Positions 18,204 to 28,016 of a DNA stretch of 40,083 nt are shown here, in pieces. The position numbers were made by a program, and so were the translations under genes. Under the pieces are notes generated by a model. The model had not been told where the DNA came from, did no database searches, and saw only the letters and a program-made list of their open reading frames with translations. This DNA comes from Alphaproteobacteria bacterium (lineage in GTDB: Bacteria; Pseudomonadota; Alphaproteobacteria; Rickettsiales; SXRF01), in contig JABDCD010000008.1 of assembly GCA_013288305.1 (NCBI GenBank), positions 1 through 40,083 of the forward strand, written 5' to 3'. Each line of letters begins with the position of its first letter. The stretch's first letter is position 1.

Positions 18204-20715
18204 CCTCGTCGTCGTAGAATCGCCCTCCAAGGCCAAGACCATCAATAAATACCTGGGCAAGGATTATACCGTGCTGGCCAGTTTCGGCCATGTGCGCGAT
18301 CTGCCGGCCAAGGACGGATCGGTGAATCCCGACGACGATTTTGCCATGATTTACGAGGTCGATGCCGACGCCAAGAAGCATCTCTCCCCCATCGCCAAAG
18401 CCGCCAGGGATGCCGACGCGCTCTACCTCGCCACCGACCCCGACCGCGAGGGCGAAGCCATTTCCTGGCACGTGCTGGAAGCGCTCAAAGCCTCGCGCGC
18501 CATCCATAAAAACTTGGCGGTGTACCGCGTCACCTTCGACGAAATCACCAAGAAAGCGGTGCTCGAAGCCTTCGCCCATCCGCGCGACATCGACATGAAC
18601 CTGGTCAACGCGCAGCAGGCGCGCCGCGCGCTCGATTATCTCGTCGGGTTCACCCTGTCGCCGGTGCTGTGGCGCAAGCTCCCCGGTAGCAAATCGGCCG
18701 GACGCGTGCAGTCCGTGGCGCTCAGACTCATCTGCGAGCGTGACGAGGAAATCGAGCAGTTCATCAGCCGCGAATATTGGGACATCAAAGCCGCGCTGAT
18801 TTCCGAAAGCGGCAGCACGATTTTATCGCGCCTGATCGAATATAAAGGCGAGAAGCTCGAAAAATTTTCGATCACCGACGACAAGAAAGCGAACGAAATC
18901 GCCGAGGCGCTTCGCCACAAGCACTATAAAGTCGCCAGGCTCGAACCCAAGGAAGTCCGCCGCCATCCCGCCCCACCCTTCACCACGTCGACGTTGCAAC
19001 AGGAAGCAGCGCGCAAATGCGGCTTCGGCGCCAAGAAAACCATGCAGCTGGCGCAGAAACTTTATGAAGAAGGCATCATCACTTACATGCGCACCGACGG
19101 CGTGACCGTGTCGCAGGATGCCATCGCGGCAACGCGCGAGTATATTTCCGGTACTTTCGGCGCGCCCTATATGCCCTCCGCCCCGCGCCATTACAAAACC
19201 AAATCGAAGAACGCGCAGGAAGCGCACGAGGCCATCCGCCCGACCGACATTACGCGCGCGCCTGGGTCCATGCAGCTTGAGCACGACCAGGCGCGTTTGT
19301 ACGAACTGATCTGGAAACGCATGGTCGCCAGCCAGATGGAAAGCGCGCTGTACGACCAGTTGATCGTGGACATCGCCGCCACCGACGGGCAAGCCACGCT
19401 ACGCGCCAGCGGCTCGGTCGTTCGCTTCGACGGATTTTTAAAATTATACATCGAAGGCAGCGACGACGAAAAAGACGAGGAAGGCGAAGCCAAGCTGCCC
19501 GCGTTGAAACAGGACGAGGCGATGACGGCAAAAGAAATCACGCCCGAGCAACATTTCACCGAGCCGCCGCCGCGCTATTCGGAAGCCAGCCTGGTCAAGA
19601 AGCTGGAGGAGTTGGGCATCGGGCGGCCGTCGACCTATGCCTCGATTATTTCCGTATTGCAGGATCGCGGCTATGTGAAGCTCGACAAAAAACGCTTCAT
19701 CGCCGAGTCGCTGGGGCGGCTGGTCAATGCGTTCCTGGTCAGCTTTTTTACGCAATATGTGCAATATGATTTCACCGCCGATTTAGAAACAAAACTGGAT
19801 GACGTCTCGGCGGGCGAGCGCAATTGGAAAGAAATTCTGCGCGATTTCTGGAAAGATTTCATCGCCAAAATCGAGGAAAGCCGCGAACTGAAAGTCTCGC
19901 AAGTCCTCGAAGCGCTCGATACGTTGCTCGCCTCCTACGCCTTCGGCACGCGCAAGGACGGCAAGGATCCGCGCCAATGCCCGGCCTGCAAAACCGGCCG
20001 CTTAGGCCTCAAAATCGGCCGCTTCGGTCCCTACATCGCGTGCTCGAATTATCCCGAATGCACCCACAAGGAACAAATCGGCGATCACATTCCCGTCGGC
20101 ACCGACGCCGAGGGCAACGAATTCAAGCTGCCGAAAAACCTGGGCAAAGACCCGGCCAGTGGCGAGGAAGTGAGCCTGCGCAAAGGCCCGTACGGCGTCT
20201 ATGTCCAACTGGGCGAAAGCAAAACACCCAAGCGCACCAGCCTGTTCAAATCGATGCGCCCGGAAAACATCACGCTCGACATCGCGCTGCAATTATTGGC
20301 GCTCCCGCGCACGCTGGGCGCGCATCCCGACACCGGCAAACCCATCGTCGTCAATAATGGCAAGTTCGGGCCGTATCTGCTGCATGACGGAAAATTCACC
20401 ACCCTGCCCGCCGCCGAAGACCCGCTCACCATCGGCATCAACCGCGCCGTCGAAGTCCTCGCCACCGCGCCCAAAAAAGGGGAGCGCGCCGGGGCGACGC
20501 CGATCCGCATCCTGGGCAAGCATCCCGATGACGGGGCCGACGTCGCACTGATGAAAGGCCAGTACGGGCCTTACGCCAAACACGGCAAAATCAACGCCAC
20601 CCTGCCCAAGGGCGCTGATCTCGATACATTCACATTGGAAGAAGCATTGCCGCTACTGGCCGCCCGCGCCGAAGCGGGGCCGAGGAAAAAATTCAGCCGC
20701 AAAAAATCCGCTTGA
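18196..20715 (+). CDS. topA: DNA topoisomerase I
   Basis: NLVVVESPSKAKTINKYLGKDYTVLASFGHVRDLP; TDPDREGEAISWH; zinc-ribbon/TopoI C-terminal repeats. TTG start. Confidence 0.97.
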   Translation: MHNLVVVESPSKAKTINKYLGKDYTVLASFGHVRDLPAKDGSVNPDDDFAMIYEVDADAKKHLSPIAKAARDADALYLATDPDREGEAISWHVLEALKASRAIHKNLAVYRVTFDEITKKAVLEAFAHPRDIDMNLVNAQQARRALDYLVGFTLSPVLWRKLPGSKSAGRVQSVALRLICERDEEIEQFISREYWDIKAALISESGSTILSRLIEYKGEKLEKFSITDDKKANEIAEALRHKHYKVARLEPKEVRRHPAPPFTTSTLQQEAARKCGFGAKKTMQLAQKLYEEGIITYMRTDGVTVSQDAIAATREYISGTFGAPYMPSAPRHYKTKSKNAQEAHEAIRPTDITRAPGSMQLEHDQARLYELIWKRMVASQMESALYDQLIVDIAATDGQATLRASGSVVRFDGFLKLYIEGSDDEKDEEGEAKLPALKQDEAMTAKEITPEQHFTEPPPRYSEASLVKKLEELGIGRPSTYASIISVLQDRGYVKLDKKRFIAESLGRLVNAFLVSFFTQYVQYDFTADLETKLDDVSAGERNWKEILRDFWKDFIAKIEESRELKVSQVLEALDTLLASYAFGTRKDGKDPRQCPACKTGRLGLKIGRFGPYIACSNYPECTHKEQIGDHIPVGTDAEGNEFKLPKNLGKDPASGEEVSLRKGPYGVYVQLGESKTPKRTSLFKSMRPENITLDIALQLLALPRTLGAHPDTGKPIVVNNGKFGPYLLHDGKFTTLPAAEDPLTIGINRAVEVLATAPKKGERAGATPIRILGKHPDDGADVALMKGQYGPYAKHGKINATLPKGADLDTFTLEEALPLLAARAEAGPRKKFSRKKSA

Positions 20716-20774
20716 ATTAAATAGTTTATTTTAATATATTATTTACTTATTATTAAAATAACGCAGGCGATTTT

Positions 20775-21659
20775 ATGAAAAATAAAACTACGGCCAATTC
20801 TCCTCTTTCAAGGGAAGAAGCATTTGCAAAAATAATGTCCTTGTACCACGCAGGGGAATACAGACAAATCAATAGTACGGCAAAAAAATTACCGCCAAGG
20901 GGTGCTGATATTGATTTGACCGATCTCCACAATGAGATGCGGGGCATTATTAAAGAAAACCGATACGAACAAGCATTCAGCGCTGCCAAAATAGTGTATC
21001 TGTTTTCTACTCCACAGGAACGCATTGCCCTAATGGAAGAGATAATTGACATGCTTTGCAACCAGCATGAAGCAAAGCGTGCAGAACGCTGGATAGAATC
21101 ATTGACGGCATTGCCAGCCACCGAAAACCATGAACGCTCCTATTTATCAACGCATGGTCTCTATCTTTTAGCGGAAAAAAGCGATCTAGAAGAAATGATA
21201 GAAACGCAAGATCGCGAGGAACTCGGTGAGGACATAAAACGCATCCAACGCTTTCGCCTTACCAAAAGATTGCCGCAGGCCTTGGCGCTTGGAAGGCAGT
21301 TGCTTAAAACACATCCCACGAATAATTTCCTATGTATTGAGTTAGCGTCAGCCTACCGGGACAGGGGTGATATACCTGCCGCCATTACGCTCTTGGAAGG
21401 GGTATTGCAACGCAATCCCAACGATTGGCACGCACTCCATAAACTGGGATATATTTTTTACGAACAAGAGCGGTATGCGAACGCTTTGGCTATGGCTGAT
21501 CGATGGCTTGCCATCCCCGAACAGAAAAACGACCTGACTGCATTAAAATTGAAAGGCATGGCCACTAGCAAAACCGGTAATTTCGATAAGGCGGATGCGA
21601 TATTCTCTCACATCGATGGGCTAAGGAAAAATCCACCTCCTACGCGTAGCCTTACATAA
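20775..21659 (+). CDS. TPR-repeat hypothetical protein
   Basis: TPR-like ASAYRDRGDIPAAITLLEGVLQRNPNDWHALHKLGYIFYEQERYANAL; lower GC than neighbours. Confidence 0.7.
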   Translation: MKNKTTANSPLSREEAFAKIMSLYHAGEYRQINSTAKKLPPRGADIDLTDLHNEMRGIIKENRYEQAFSAAKIVYLFSTPQERIALMEEIIDMLCNQHEAKRAERWIESLTALPATENHERSYLSTHGLYLLAEKSDLEEMIETQDREELGEDIKRIQRFRLTKRLPQALALGRQLLKTHPTNNFLCIELASAYRDRGDIPAAITLLEGVLQRNPNDWHALHKLGYIFYEQERYANALAMADRWLAIPEQKNDLTALKLKGMATSKTGNFDKADAIFSHIDGLRKNPPPTRSLT

Positions 21660-21730
21660 CCAGTAACAGGCTGGACAACGGCAACGAATTATAGCATTAT
21701 AACCATCGTATCGTATGCTATAAAGTTTCC

Positions 21731-22027
21731 ATGCCCAAAGCCCGCATCACCCGCCCCGATAAAACCGCCATGCAATCGGGCAAGGCGGGAATGAAGCACT
21801 GGCTGCTCGAATTCGCGCCCGACAAGCCCTATTTCATCGATAATCTCATGGGCTGGACCGGCATGACCGACATGCCCCAGGAAATCCATCTCTATTTCCC
21901 GACCAAGGAAGCCGCCATTGCCTACGCCAAGGCAAAACGTATCCCCTATGACGTCTATGTCCCCAATAAGCGCCGCCCGGTGCGCAAGGCTTATGCCGAT
22001 AACTTTAGATACGAGAAAAGGGGTTAG
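21731..22027 (+). CDS. ETC complex I subunit (NDUFS4/NuoQ-like)
   Basis: MPKARITRPDKTAMQSGKAGMKHWLLEFAP...MGWTGMTDMPQEIHLYFPTKEAAIAYAKAKRIPYDVY...YADNFRYEKRG; stop lies in a repeat. Confidence 0.88.
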   Translation: MPKARITRPDKTAMQSGKAGMKHWLLEFAPDKPYFIDNLMGWTGMTDMPQEIHLYFPTKEAAIAYAKAKRIPYDVYVPNKRRPVRKAYADNFRYEKRG

Positions 22028-22098
22028 GGGTTAGAGCATAGAAAATCATTAAATACAATATCTTCACTATATCCTATACCCTAACCCCCTATACCCTC
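22019..22098. repeat. Heptamer hairpin element, AGGGGTT family, degenerate
   Basis: aggggtt aggggtt agagcat ag ... cttcactatatcctataccctaaccccctataccc. Confidence 0.85.
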
Positions 22099-22172
22099 GA
22101 CCTCTGTCACAATTCCGTAACATAGCTGTGCTATAGTATTAATATGGTTTTAATATCTATGGAGTTCCGGTC

Positions 22173-22460
22173 ATGAAGCGCTTCACCGTCCCCTGCGATT
22201 TCAACGGCGTTAAATACCCGTTCCACGTCTATGTCGGCGAGCCGCATCCGGCGCGCCATCCGCTGCAGCATCAGGCGTGGTGGCTGTCGACCATCCGCGG
22301 CGGCACCATCCCGCAGGAAGTGATGGACAGCTTCGAGCGCCTGCACAAGATCGCCATCGAGAACAACGTCTCGTTCGAGGATCTGTGCGTCTACGCGCTG
22401 GGTACCGCCGCCGCCGAGGGCGGGCAGCAGATACAGATGCAAAACAACAACGCCGCATGA
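22173..22460 (+). CDS. DUF2610 domain protein
   Basis: MKRFTVPCDFNGVKYPFHVYVGEPHPARHPLQHQAWWLSTIRGGTIPQEVMDSF, as in Rickettsiales/alphaproteobacterial DUF2610. Confidence 0.8.
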   Translation: MKRFTVPCDFNGVKYPFHVYVGEPHPARHPLQHQAWWLSTIRGGTIPQEVMDSFERLHKIAIENNVSFEDLCVYALGTAAAEGGQQIQMQNNNAA

Positions 22461-22469
22461 GATTTTCCT

Positions 22470-23295
22470 ATGGCAGAAGGCGACAGAGAAAGGCACGGCA
22501 ACCGCGGGGGACGCAGGCACGGCGGCGGGGCGTCGCAACTCGACATCGAGGAGCGGCACGATAACCTTCCACCGATACAGCAACGCCTCAGAGCGGCCGA
22601 CTTGCGGGAAAAGTATGGCGATGCCCCCCCCAGCTGCCCCGGACGACAGGGAAATCCTGCCCGGCGCCGGAAAATTCATTCCACTGGCGGAATATTCCTG
22701 GGAAGCGCACGCCGAACTGGTCAAAGACATCAGGAACGGCCTGCGTTTCGATCCGCCGACGCATCTCTTCGACCACATCATTGCGAAAAAACTGGGCAAC
22801 CGCGCCCTGTACGATCCGTCGCAGCCCGCCTATGCGAAATACGAAGGGCTGCGCACCAATCTCGAAGTCCTGCGCAATTACTTGAACGCGCACATGGACG
22901 CGCCGCGTATCGCCACCATCGCCGAAGCGCTGGGCGATGTGCTGGCCAACGACAAATGGTGGAAGCGCCCGTTCACGCGCTGGCTCAGCGTCGATGTCGC
23001 GGGCGTCGAAGGCGTGGGTGCCGGCGAGATGTATAAATACCTGCTCGAGGTTCAGCACAAACCCGCGCTGCTACAGCCCATCCGCGCCGCCCTCAATGCG
23101 CTGATCGGCATTCCCGACCGCCATTGGCGATTGCCGCCGCTGGAGGCGACGCCGTTCAGCCAGGCTAACCTCGCCTCGCCGCCGCCGGAATATCGATCCC
23201 CCGCGTTCGAGTTGTCCTTGCCGCTGCCGCAGAAAAATTTTGCCGAAACCTATCTCAGTGAAAACCGCGGCAAAGCCGCAGCCCTCGCCCTTTAG
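22470..23295 (+). pseudogene. Hypothetical protein split by one extra C in a C8 tract (or translated from an internal ATG at 22615)
   Basis: ORF 22470 frame (MAEGDRERHG...KYGDAPP) continues in the frame of ORF 22615 (PAAPDDREILPGAGKF...) if C8 at about 22624-22631 is read as C7. Confidence 0.55.
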
Positions 23296-23300
23296 TCCCT

Positions 23301-24740
23301 ATGGAAAACGATCCGGCACAGTTCATCGCCATAGCCCAGGACATGGAATCCGCCATGCGCCAGTTGGAACTGGCCGACATCGAGGAACCCGCGCCGCAGG
23401 AATCGCCGGACGAGGAACGCAAAATCCTGCGCTGGCTCGGCAACCTTCCCTCCGCCACGATGCCGCTGGAAGACTGGCTCGAGGCCGCACCGCCGCCGGA
23501 AGCGCTGGCGCGGGCGACCAGCCTGTCGCAGCTGATCCAGCTTTTCATCCGCAAGCTGAAGCGCGCGCGCAAAAAAAATCCTAAAATCCTGCACGAAGAC
23601 GCCGCCATCGAGGACGCCGCCCATGCCGCCGCCGCCATGACGCAGGCCGTGGCCGAACATGCGCTGTTCGCGCTGCCGGACAATCACCCCAGGATTAAAT
23701 CGCTCGAAGCGTCCATCGCTGGGCTGCCGCCGCAGGCCGAGATGCGCCAGTCGCAATCGGTGAAGCGCCTGGTCGAGACGCTGGAGACCGGCTTCGAACG
23801 TGTCTCCGGTAAAAACATCAGCGGCAAATCCCCCCCCGAAAAACTGGCCGAGATGAGCAGGCGCATCGAGGTCACGGCGCGTAAGCTGCGCTCGATAGAC
23901 AGCCTGGAGCCGCCCGCCCGCGAGGAATCGGTCGAGCTGGCGCGCGAAATCCTGCGCCGCCTGAAAAACCTCGGCTTCAGCGACAAGCCGGTGAAGGAAA
24001 TGATCGACGCCGGGCGCCCCGAAGACAAGGCGGCGCTGGCGCAGAAGATCGAGGAAATGGCCGACATGTACAAAAACCTGGTGCAGGAAGCGGCGCAGAT
24101 CAACCCGAATATCCTGCAGGACAAGCGCATCAAGGACGCCAGCGACGCCGTCAGCACTTTCTCCCATGCCGTCCAGCTGATGGCCGCCAAGGAAATGCCG
24201 ACCAGCGCCGCCGCCACGCAACAGATTTCCGCCGCCGAGGGCAAGCAGCTGGACGATCTGCACCAGCGTATGGCCGAGCGGCTGGAGAGCATCGAGCGCG
24301 GCCTCAACGCCGCCAAGGAATTACTCGATCAGCAGCAGGAGCAACAGCAGGACGATCTGGCGCAGGAGGCAGCGGAAGCAGCGGCGCAACACGCCGACCA
24401 CGCGCATCGCCGCAAGAAAAAACGCAAAAAGCGCGGCGGTGGTTCGGCGACCGGCGCCGGCAAAAAACAAGCCAAGCACATCGCCACGTCCGATGCCAAA
24501 GTGGCCAAGGAATCCGCCATGGTGCATCTCGTGCACGGGCTCAACGCCGAGGCGCTGGCCGCCGTCAAACAACTGGGCGGTTCATTGCTGGGCATCAGCA
24601 ACCAGGCAAAGGAGATCGGGGCATCGCTGGCCAACGTCTCATCCACCGACAAAATCGCCCCCGACGACAAAACCGTTAGCCAGCGCGTCATCGAAACCGA
24701 ACTGCAAAAAGGCCCGCGTAATCAGGGGCCGGGGGTTTAG
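23301..24740 (+). CDS. Long coiled-coil hypothetical protein with basic tract (HRRKKKRKKRGGG)
   Basis: 479 aa, Ala/Glu/Lys-rich, starts 5 nt after the preceding frame's stop. Confidence 0.72.
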   Translation: MENDPAQFIAIAQDMESAMRQLELADIEEPAPQESPDEERKILRWLGNLPSATMPLEDWLEAAPPPEALARATSLSQLIQLFIRKLKRARKKNPKILHEDAAIEDAAHAAAAMTQAVAEHALFALPDNHPRIKSLEASIAGLPPQAEMRQSQSVKRLVETLETGFERVSGKNISGKSPPEKLAEMSRRIEVTARKLRSIDSLEPPAREESVELAREILRRLKNLGFSDKPVKEMIDAGRPEDKAALAQKIEEMADMYKNLVQEAAQINPNILQDKRIKDASDAVSTFSHAVQLMAAKEMPTSAAATQQISAAEGKQLDDLHQRMAERLESIERGLNAAKELLDQQQEQQQDDLAQEAAEAAAQHADHAHRRKKKRKKRGGGSATGAGKKQAKHIATSDAKVAKESAMVHLVHGLNAEALAAVKQLGGSLLGISNQAKEIGASLANVSSTDKIAPDDKTVSQRVIETELQKGPRNQGPGV

Positions 24741-24745
24741 CTACA

Positions 24746-24831
24746 AATCCTGTGGGCTGCGAAGCAGCAGCACAGGATCTTTCTATCCATTTGCACGAGA
24801 TCCTGCGCTCGCGTTTGCGCGCCGCAGGATT
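24746..24831. repeat. Double-hairpin repeat element, copy 1 (AATCCTGTG...CACAGGATCT...GATCCTGCG...CGCAGGAT)
   Basis: Two consecutive stem-loops; shared with 38338-38428; lies between convergent genes. Confidence 0.92.
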
Positions 24832-24835
24832 ATGC

Positions 24836-26122
24836 CTACCGCTCCATATCCTTATAAAGTCCCCTATCAAACGTCCCTTCCGACTTATCGACCAGCAGCG
24901 TAATCACCGAATCGCCGGTGATGTTGACCGTCGTGCGCAGCATGTCGAGGATGCGATCGACGCCGGCGATCAGGGCGATGCCGTCGAGCGGCAGGCCGAC
25001 CGAGGTCAGCACCATGCCCATCATGATGAGCGACCCGCCGGGAATGCCCGCCGCGCCGATGGAGCCCAGCGTCGCCGTCAGCACGAGGACGAGCATATGG
25101 TGCGTGTCGATGGGAATATTATAGGCCTGCGAGAAAAACAGCGCGCAGATGCCCAGGTAAATCGCCGTGCCATCCATGTTGATCGAGGCCCCCAGCGGCA
25201 GCACGAACGAGGTGGAACTTTTGGACACGCCGATACTCTCATTGACCACACGCATGGCGGTCGACAGTGTCGCCTTGCTGCTGCTGGTGGAAAACGCCAA
25301 CAGCTGCGGCTCGACCATCTTGCGGTAGAACGGAAACGGCGACATGCGCCCGAACACGACGATCATGATGCCAAACAATATATATTGCGTCGCCAGCGCG
25401 CCGACCACCGTGCCGACCAGCTTGAGCAGCGCCATCAATATATCCATGCCCTGCGTGCCGACCACCCATGACGTCAGCGCGAACACGCCGTAGGGCGAAA
25501 AGCGGATAATGGTTTCGATCAGGCGGAATACCAGCATCGCCGCCTGCCGGAACAGATCGCCCAGCATCTGCGTCTTGGCACCCAGCCCATTGAGCACGAC
25601 GCCGACGAAAATGGCGAAGACCACCACTTGCAGAATTTGATCATCGGCCATCGCTTTCACGACATTTTCCGGCACCATGTTCACCAGCATCTGCACCATG
25701 CTGAAATCCTGCGCCGCCGCTGCCGGGGCCGCCGCCGCGACATGCGCCTTGAGCGACGACAGATCGACGCCGACGCCGGGATGAAATACCGTGCCGAACG
25801 CCAGGCCGATACACACGGCAAAGGCGCCGGTCATCAGGAAGGCGCCGACGGCTTTGAGCCCGATGCGCTTGAACGCTTCGGCGTTGGTCATGCTGATGAT
25901 GCCGGAAATCAGCGAGAAGAAAATCAGCGGCACCACCACCATCTTGATCAGCTTGATGAACACCGTGCCCACCGGCTTGACATACTCGGTCAGCAGCGTC
26001 TTGCCGTCGATGCCCAGCGGATTATTGGCCGTCATCGGCCCGACGGCGAACCCGAAAGCGATGCCGAGCAACAACCCGAGCAATACGCGGAACCACAATT
26101 TTCCTAACAACGCTTTGGCCAT
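24836..26122 (-). CDS. Dicarboxylate/amino acid:cation symporter (DAACS/SDF, GltP/DctA-like)
   Basis: VGTVFIKLIKMVVVPLIFFSLISGI; AFSTSSSKATLSTAMRVVNE; LPLGASINMDGTAIYLGI. Confidence 0.93.
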   Translation of the reverse strand: MAKALLGKLWFRVLLGLLLGIAFGFAVGPMTANNPLGIDGKTLLTEYVKPVGTVFIKLIKMVVVPLIFFSLISGIISMTNAEAFKRIGLKAVGAFLMTGAFAVCIGLAFGTVFHPGVGVDLSSLKAHVAAAAPAAAAQDFSMVQMLVNMVPENVVKAMADDQILQVVVFAIFVGVVLNGLGAKTQMLGDLFRQAAMLVFRLIETIIRFSPYGVFALTSWVVGTQGMDILMALLKLVGTVVGALATQYILFGIMIVVFGRMSPFPFYRKMVEPQLLAFSTSSSKATLSTAMRVVNESIGVSKSSTSFVLPLGASINMDGTAIYLGICALFFSQAYNIPIDTHHMLVLVLTATLGSIGAAGIPGGSLIMMGMVLTSVGLPLDGIALIAGVDRILDMLRTTVNITGDSVITLLVDKSEGTFDRGLYKDMER

Positions 26123-26180
26123 GTGCCTCCTGATATGGGGAAATTGAAAAGACAGTGGTGTTTACAGTAAAAGAGGGGGC

Positions 26181-27143
26181 TTAGTCAACCCACCCCTTCT
26201 CCTTATAATATTTGAACGCGCCGGGATGGGTGGGAATGGCGGCGGCGTTGCGCGCCATGCGGTTGGCGTCGAGGGTGGCGAACACCGGGTGGAGGGTTTT
26301 GAAATTATCGAGATTGTCGAACACCGCCTTCACGATCTGGTAGACGATTCCGTCATCGAGGTCGGCCGAGGCGACCAGCACCGCGCGCACGCCGAAGGTC
26401 TTGACGTCCTTGGGATTGCCGGCATACATGCCGCCGGGAATCGCCGCATGGGAATAAAACGGATGCTCGGCGATGAGCTTGTCGATCACCGGCCCGCTGA
26501 CATCGACCAGCCGCGTCGGGCACTGGCTGGTGATCTGCTGGATGGCGCCGTTGGGATGGCCGCCGGCATAAATCAGCGCGTCGATCTTGCCGCTGCACAG
26601 CGCCTGCGCCTGGTCGCTGGATTTAAGGTCGGCGACATTGGCGAAGGTCTTGCTGTTCCAGCCCTTGCGCTCCATCAATTCTTCCATGGTCGCCCGCGGG
26701 CCGGAGCCGGGCGCACCCATATAAACGCGCTTGCCCTTTAAATCATCGAAGGTTTTGATCCCCGCATCCTTGCGCGCCACCACCGTGAACGGCTCGGCAT
26801 GGAGCGAGAAGACGACGCGCAGGTTTTTATCCGCTCCGACATCGGAAAATATTTCGCTGCCGGTATAGGCGTAATAGAGCAGGTCGGATTGCACGACGCC
26901 GAGGTCGAGGTCGCCCTTGCGGATGGCTTCGAGATTATTGATCGATCCGCCGGTAGATTCGACGGTGCAGCGGATGCCGTGCTCCTTGCGCCCGCGATTG
27001 ACCAGCCGGCAGATCGCCCCGCCCGCCGGATAATACACGCCGGTGACGCCCGCCGTGCCGATGGTGACGATCTTCTCGGCGGCCTGGGCAGCAGAAGTCG
27101 CCAGCGATAGCGCGGCAAAAACAAATAGTATTCTGGTAAACAT
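26181..27143 (-). CDS. TAXI-family solute-binding protein
   Basis: Signal peptide; KIVTIGTAGVTGVYYPAGGAICRLVN; GDLDLGVVQSDLLYYAYTG; GKRVYMGAPGSGPRATMEELM. Confidence 0.9.
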   Translation of the reverse strand: MFTRILFVFAALSLATSAAQAAEKIVTIGTAGVTGVYYPAGGAICRLVNRGRKEHGIRCTVESTGGSINNLEAIRKGDLDLGVVQSDLLYYAYTGSEIFSDVGADKNLRVVFSLHAEPFTVVARKDAGIKTFDDLKGKRVYMGAPGSGPRATMEELMERKGWNSKTFANVADLKSSDQAQALCSGKIDALIYAGGHPNGAIQQITSQCPTRLVDVSGPVIDKLIAEHPFYSHAAIPGGMYAGNPKDVKTFGVRAVLVASADLDDGIVYQIVKAVFDNLDNFKTLHPVFATLDANRMARNAAAIPTHPGAFKYYKEKGWVD

Positions 27144-27165
27144 GCGTAATTAGGGTGCTTTTTTT

Positions 27166-27200
27166 ACTGCCAACTGTCAACTGGTAACTGTCAACTAACT
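27166..27200. repeat. Heptamer array, CAGTTGG/CAGTTGA family, single arm
   Basis: On minus strand agttagt tgacagt taccagt tgacagt tggcagt; contains the GGDEF gene stop. Confidence 0.8.
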
Positions 27201-27893
27201 CCCCGCCTTCGCCCGTCTCTTATCGACATACATCGACATGTCGGCGGAGGCCAGGGCGGCTTCGGCGTCGTCGCCGCTTTTGATGGAGTAATAGCCGTAG
27301 GCGGTGGTGACGTAGAGGTGCGTGCCGTTGAAAACGAACGGGGTTTTCTGCAGCTTTTCGACGATTTTGGCGCCGCGCAGCTTGGCGGCTTCTTCGCTGG
27401 CGTAATACATGATGACGGCGAATTCATCGCCGCCGATGCGCGCCAGGAAATCCGATTCGCGCATGGTGGTCGATAATATCTGCGAGATATGGCGGATGGC
27501 GAGGTCGCCCGCCGAATGGCCGTACTGGTCGTTGATTTCCTTGAAATCGTTGATGTCGAAATAAAGGATGGTAGAGGGATGGCCATAGCGCTCATGCATG
27601 GTGATCGCCCACGACATGCGGCGCATGAAGGCGCGGCGGTTGGGAATCGGCGCGACGCAATCGACGTCAACCAGCCGCTCGATTTCGGCCAGGCTTTCCT
27701 TGGTGCGCGACAAATCGCGGCTGACGTCGTCGAGCTTTTCCAGCAGCGCCGACACCGCCAGATTGACCGACGGCGTCATCTCTTGCTCGGGAATGCCCAG
27801 CATGGCCAGCCGCTCGGCGATTTTCGCCTGCGGGCCCGGTTTTTTATCGGTTGTCCCAGCCTTGGACACTTCCTTCACTGCGTCTGGCGCCAT
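27195..27893 (-). CDS. GGDEF-domain diguanylate cyclase
   Basis: ILYFDINDFKEINDQYGHSAGDLAIRHISQIL...RIGGDEFAVIMYY. Confidence 0.9.
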   Translation of the reverse strand: MAPDAVKEVSKAGTTDKKPGPQAKIAERLAMLGIPEQEMTPSVNLAVSALLEKLDDVSRDLSRTKESLAEIERLVDVDCVAPIPNRRAFMRRMSWAITMHERYGHPSTILYFDINDFKEINDQYGHSAGDLAIRHISQILSTTMRESDFLARIGGDEFAVIMYYASEEAAKLRGAKIVEKLQKTPFVFNGTHLYVTTAYGYYSIKSGDDAEAALASADMSMYVDKRRAKAGS

Positions 27894-28016
27894 AACTCTC
27901 CTTAAAATCAACACTAGCTATAGCATTAAATGATTCTAAACAAAAGCATATTATTTAGCGCATTCATTGACTTTTCGGGCGGATATTGTAGGTTCTGCCC
28001 AACTTGTGAGGAAATT

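Noticed and set aside
23292-24316. Minus-strand ORFs 23292-24263 and 23684-24316
   Set aside because: Opposite the plus-strand coiled-coil gene, which fits the operon spacing and strand of its neighbours better.
24752-26107. Plus-strand ORFs 24752-25471 and 25628-26107
   Set aside because: His/Arg/Asp-rich antisense translation of the DAACS symporter gene.
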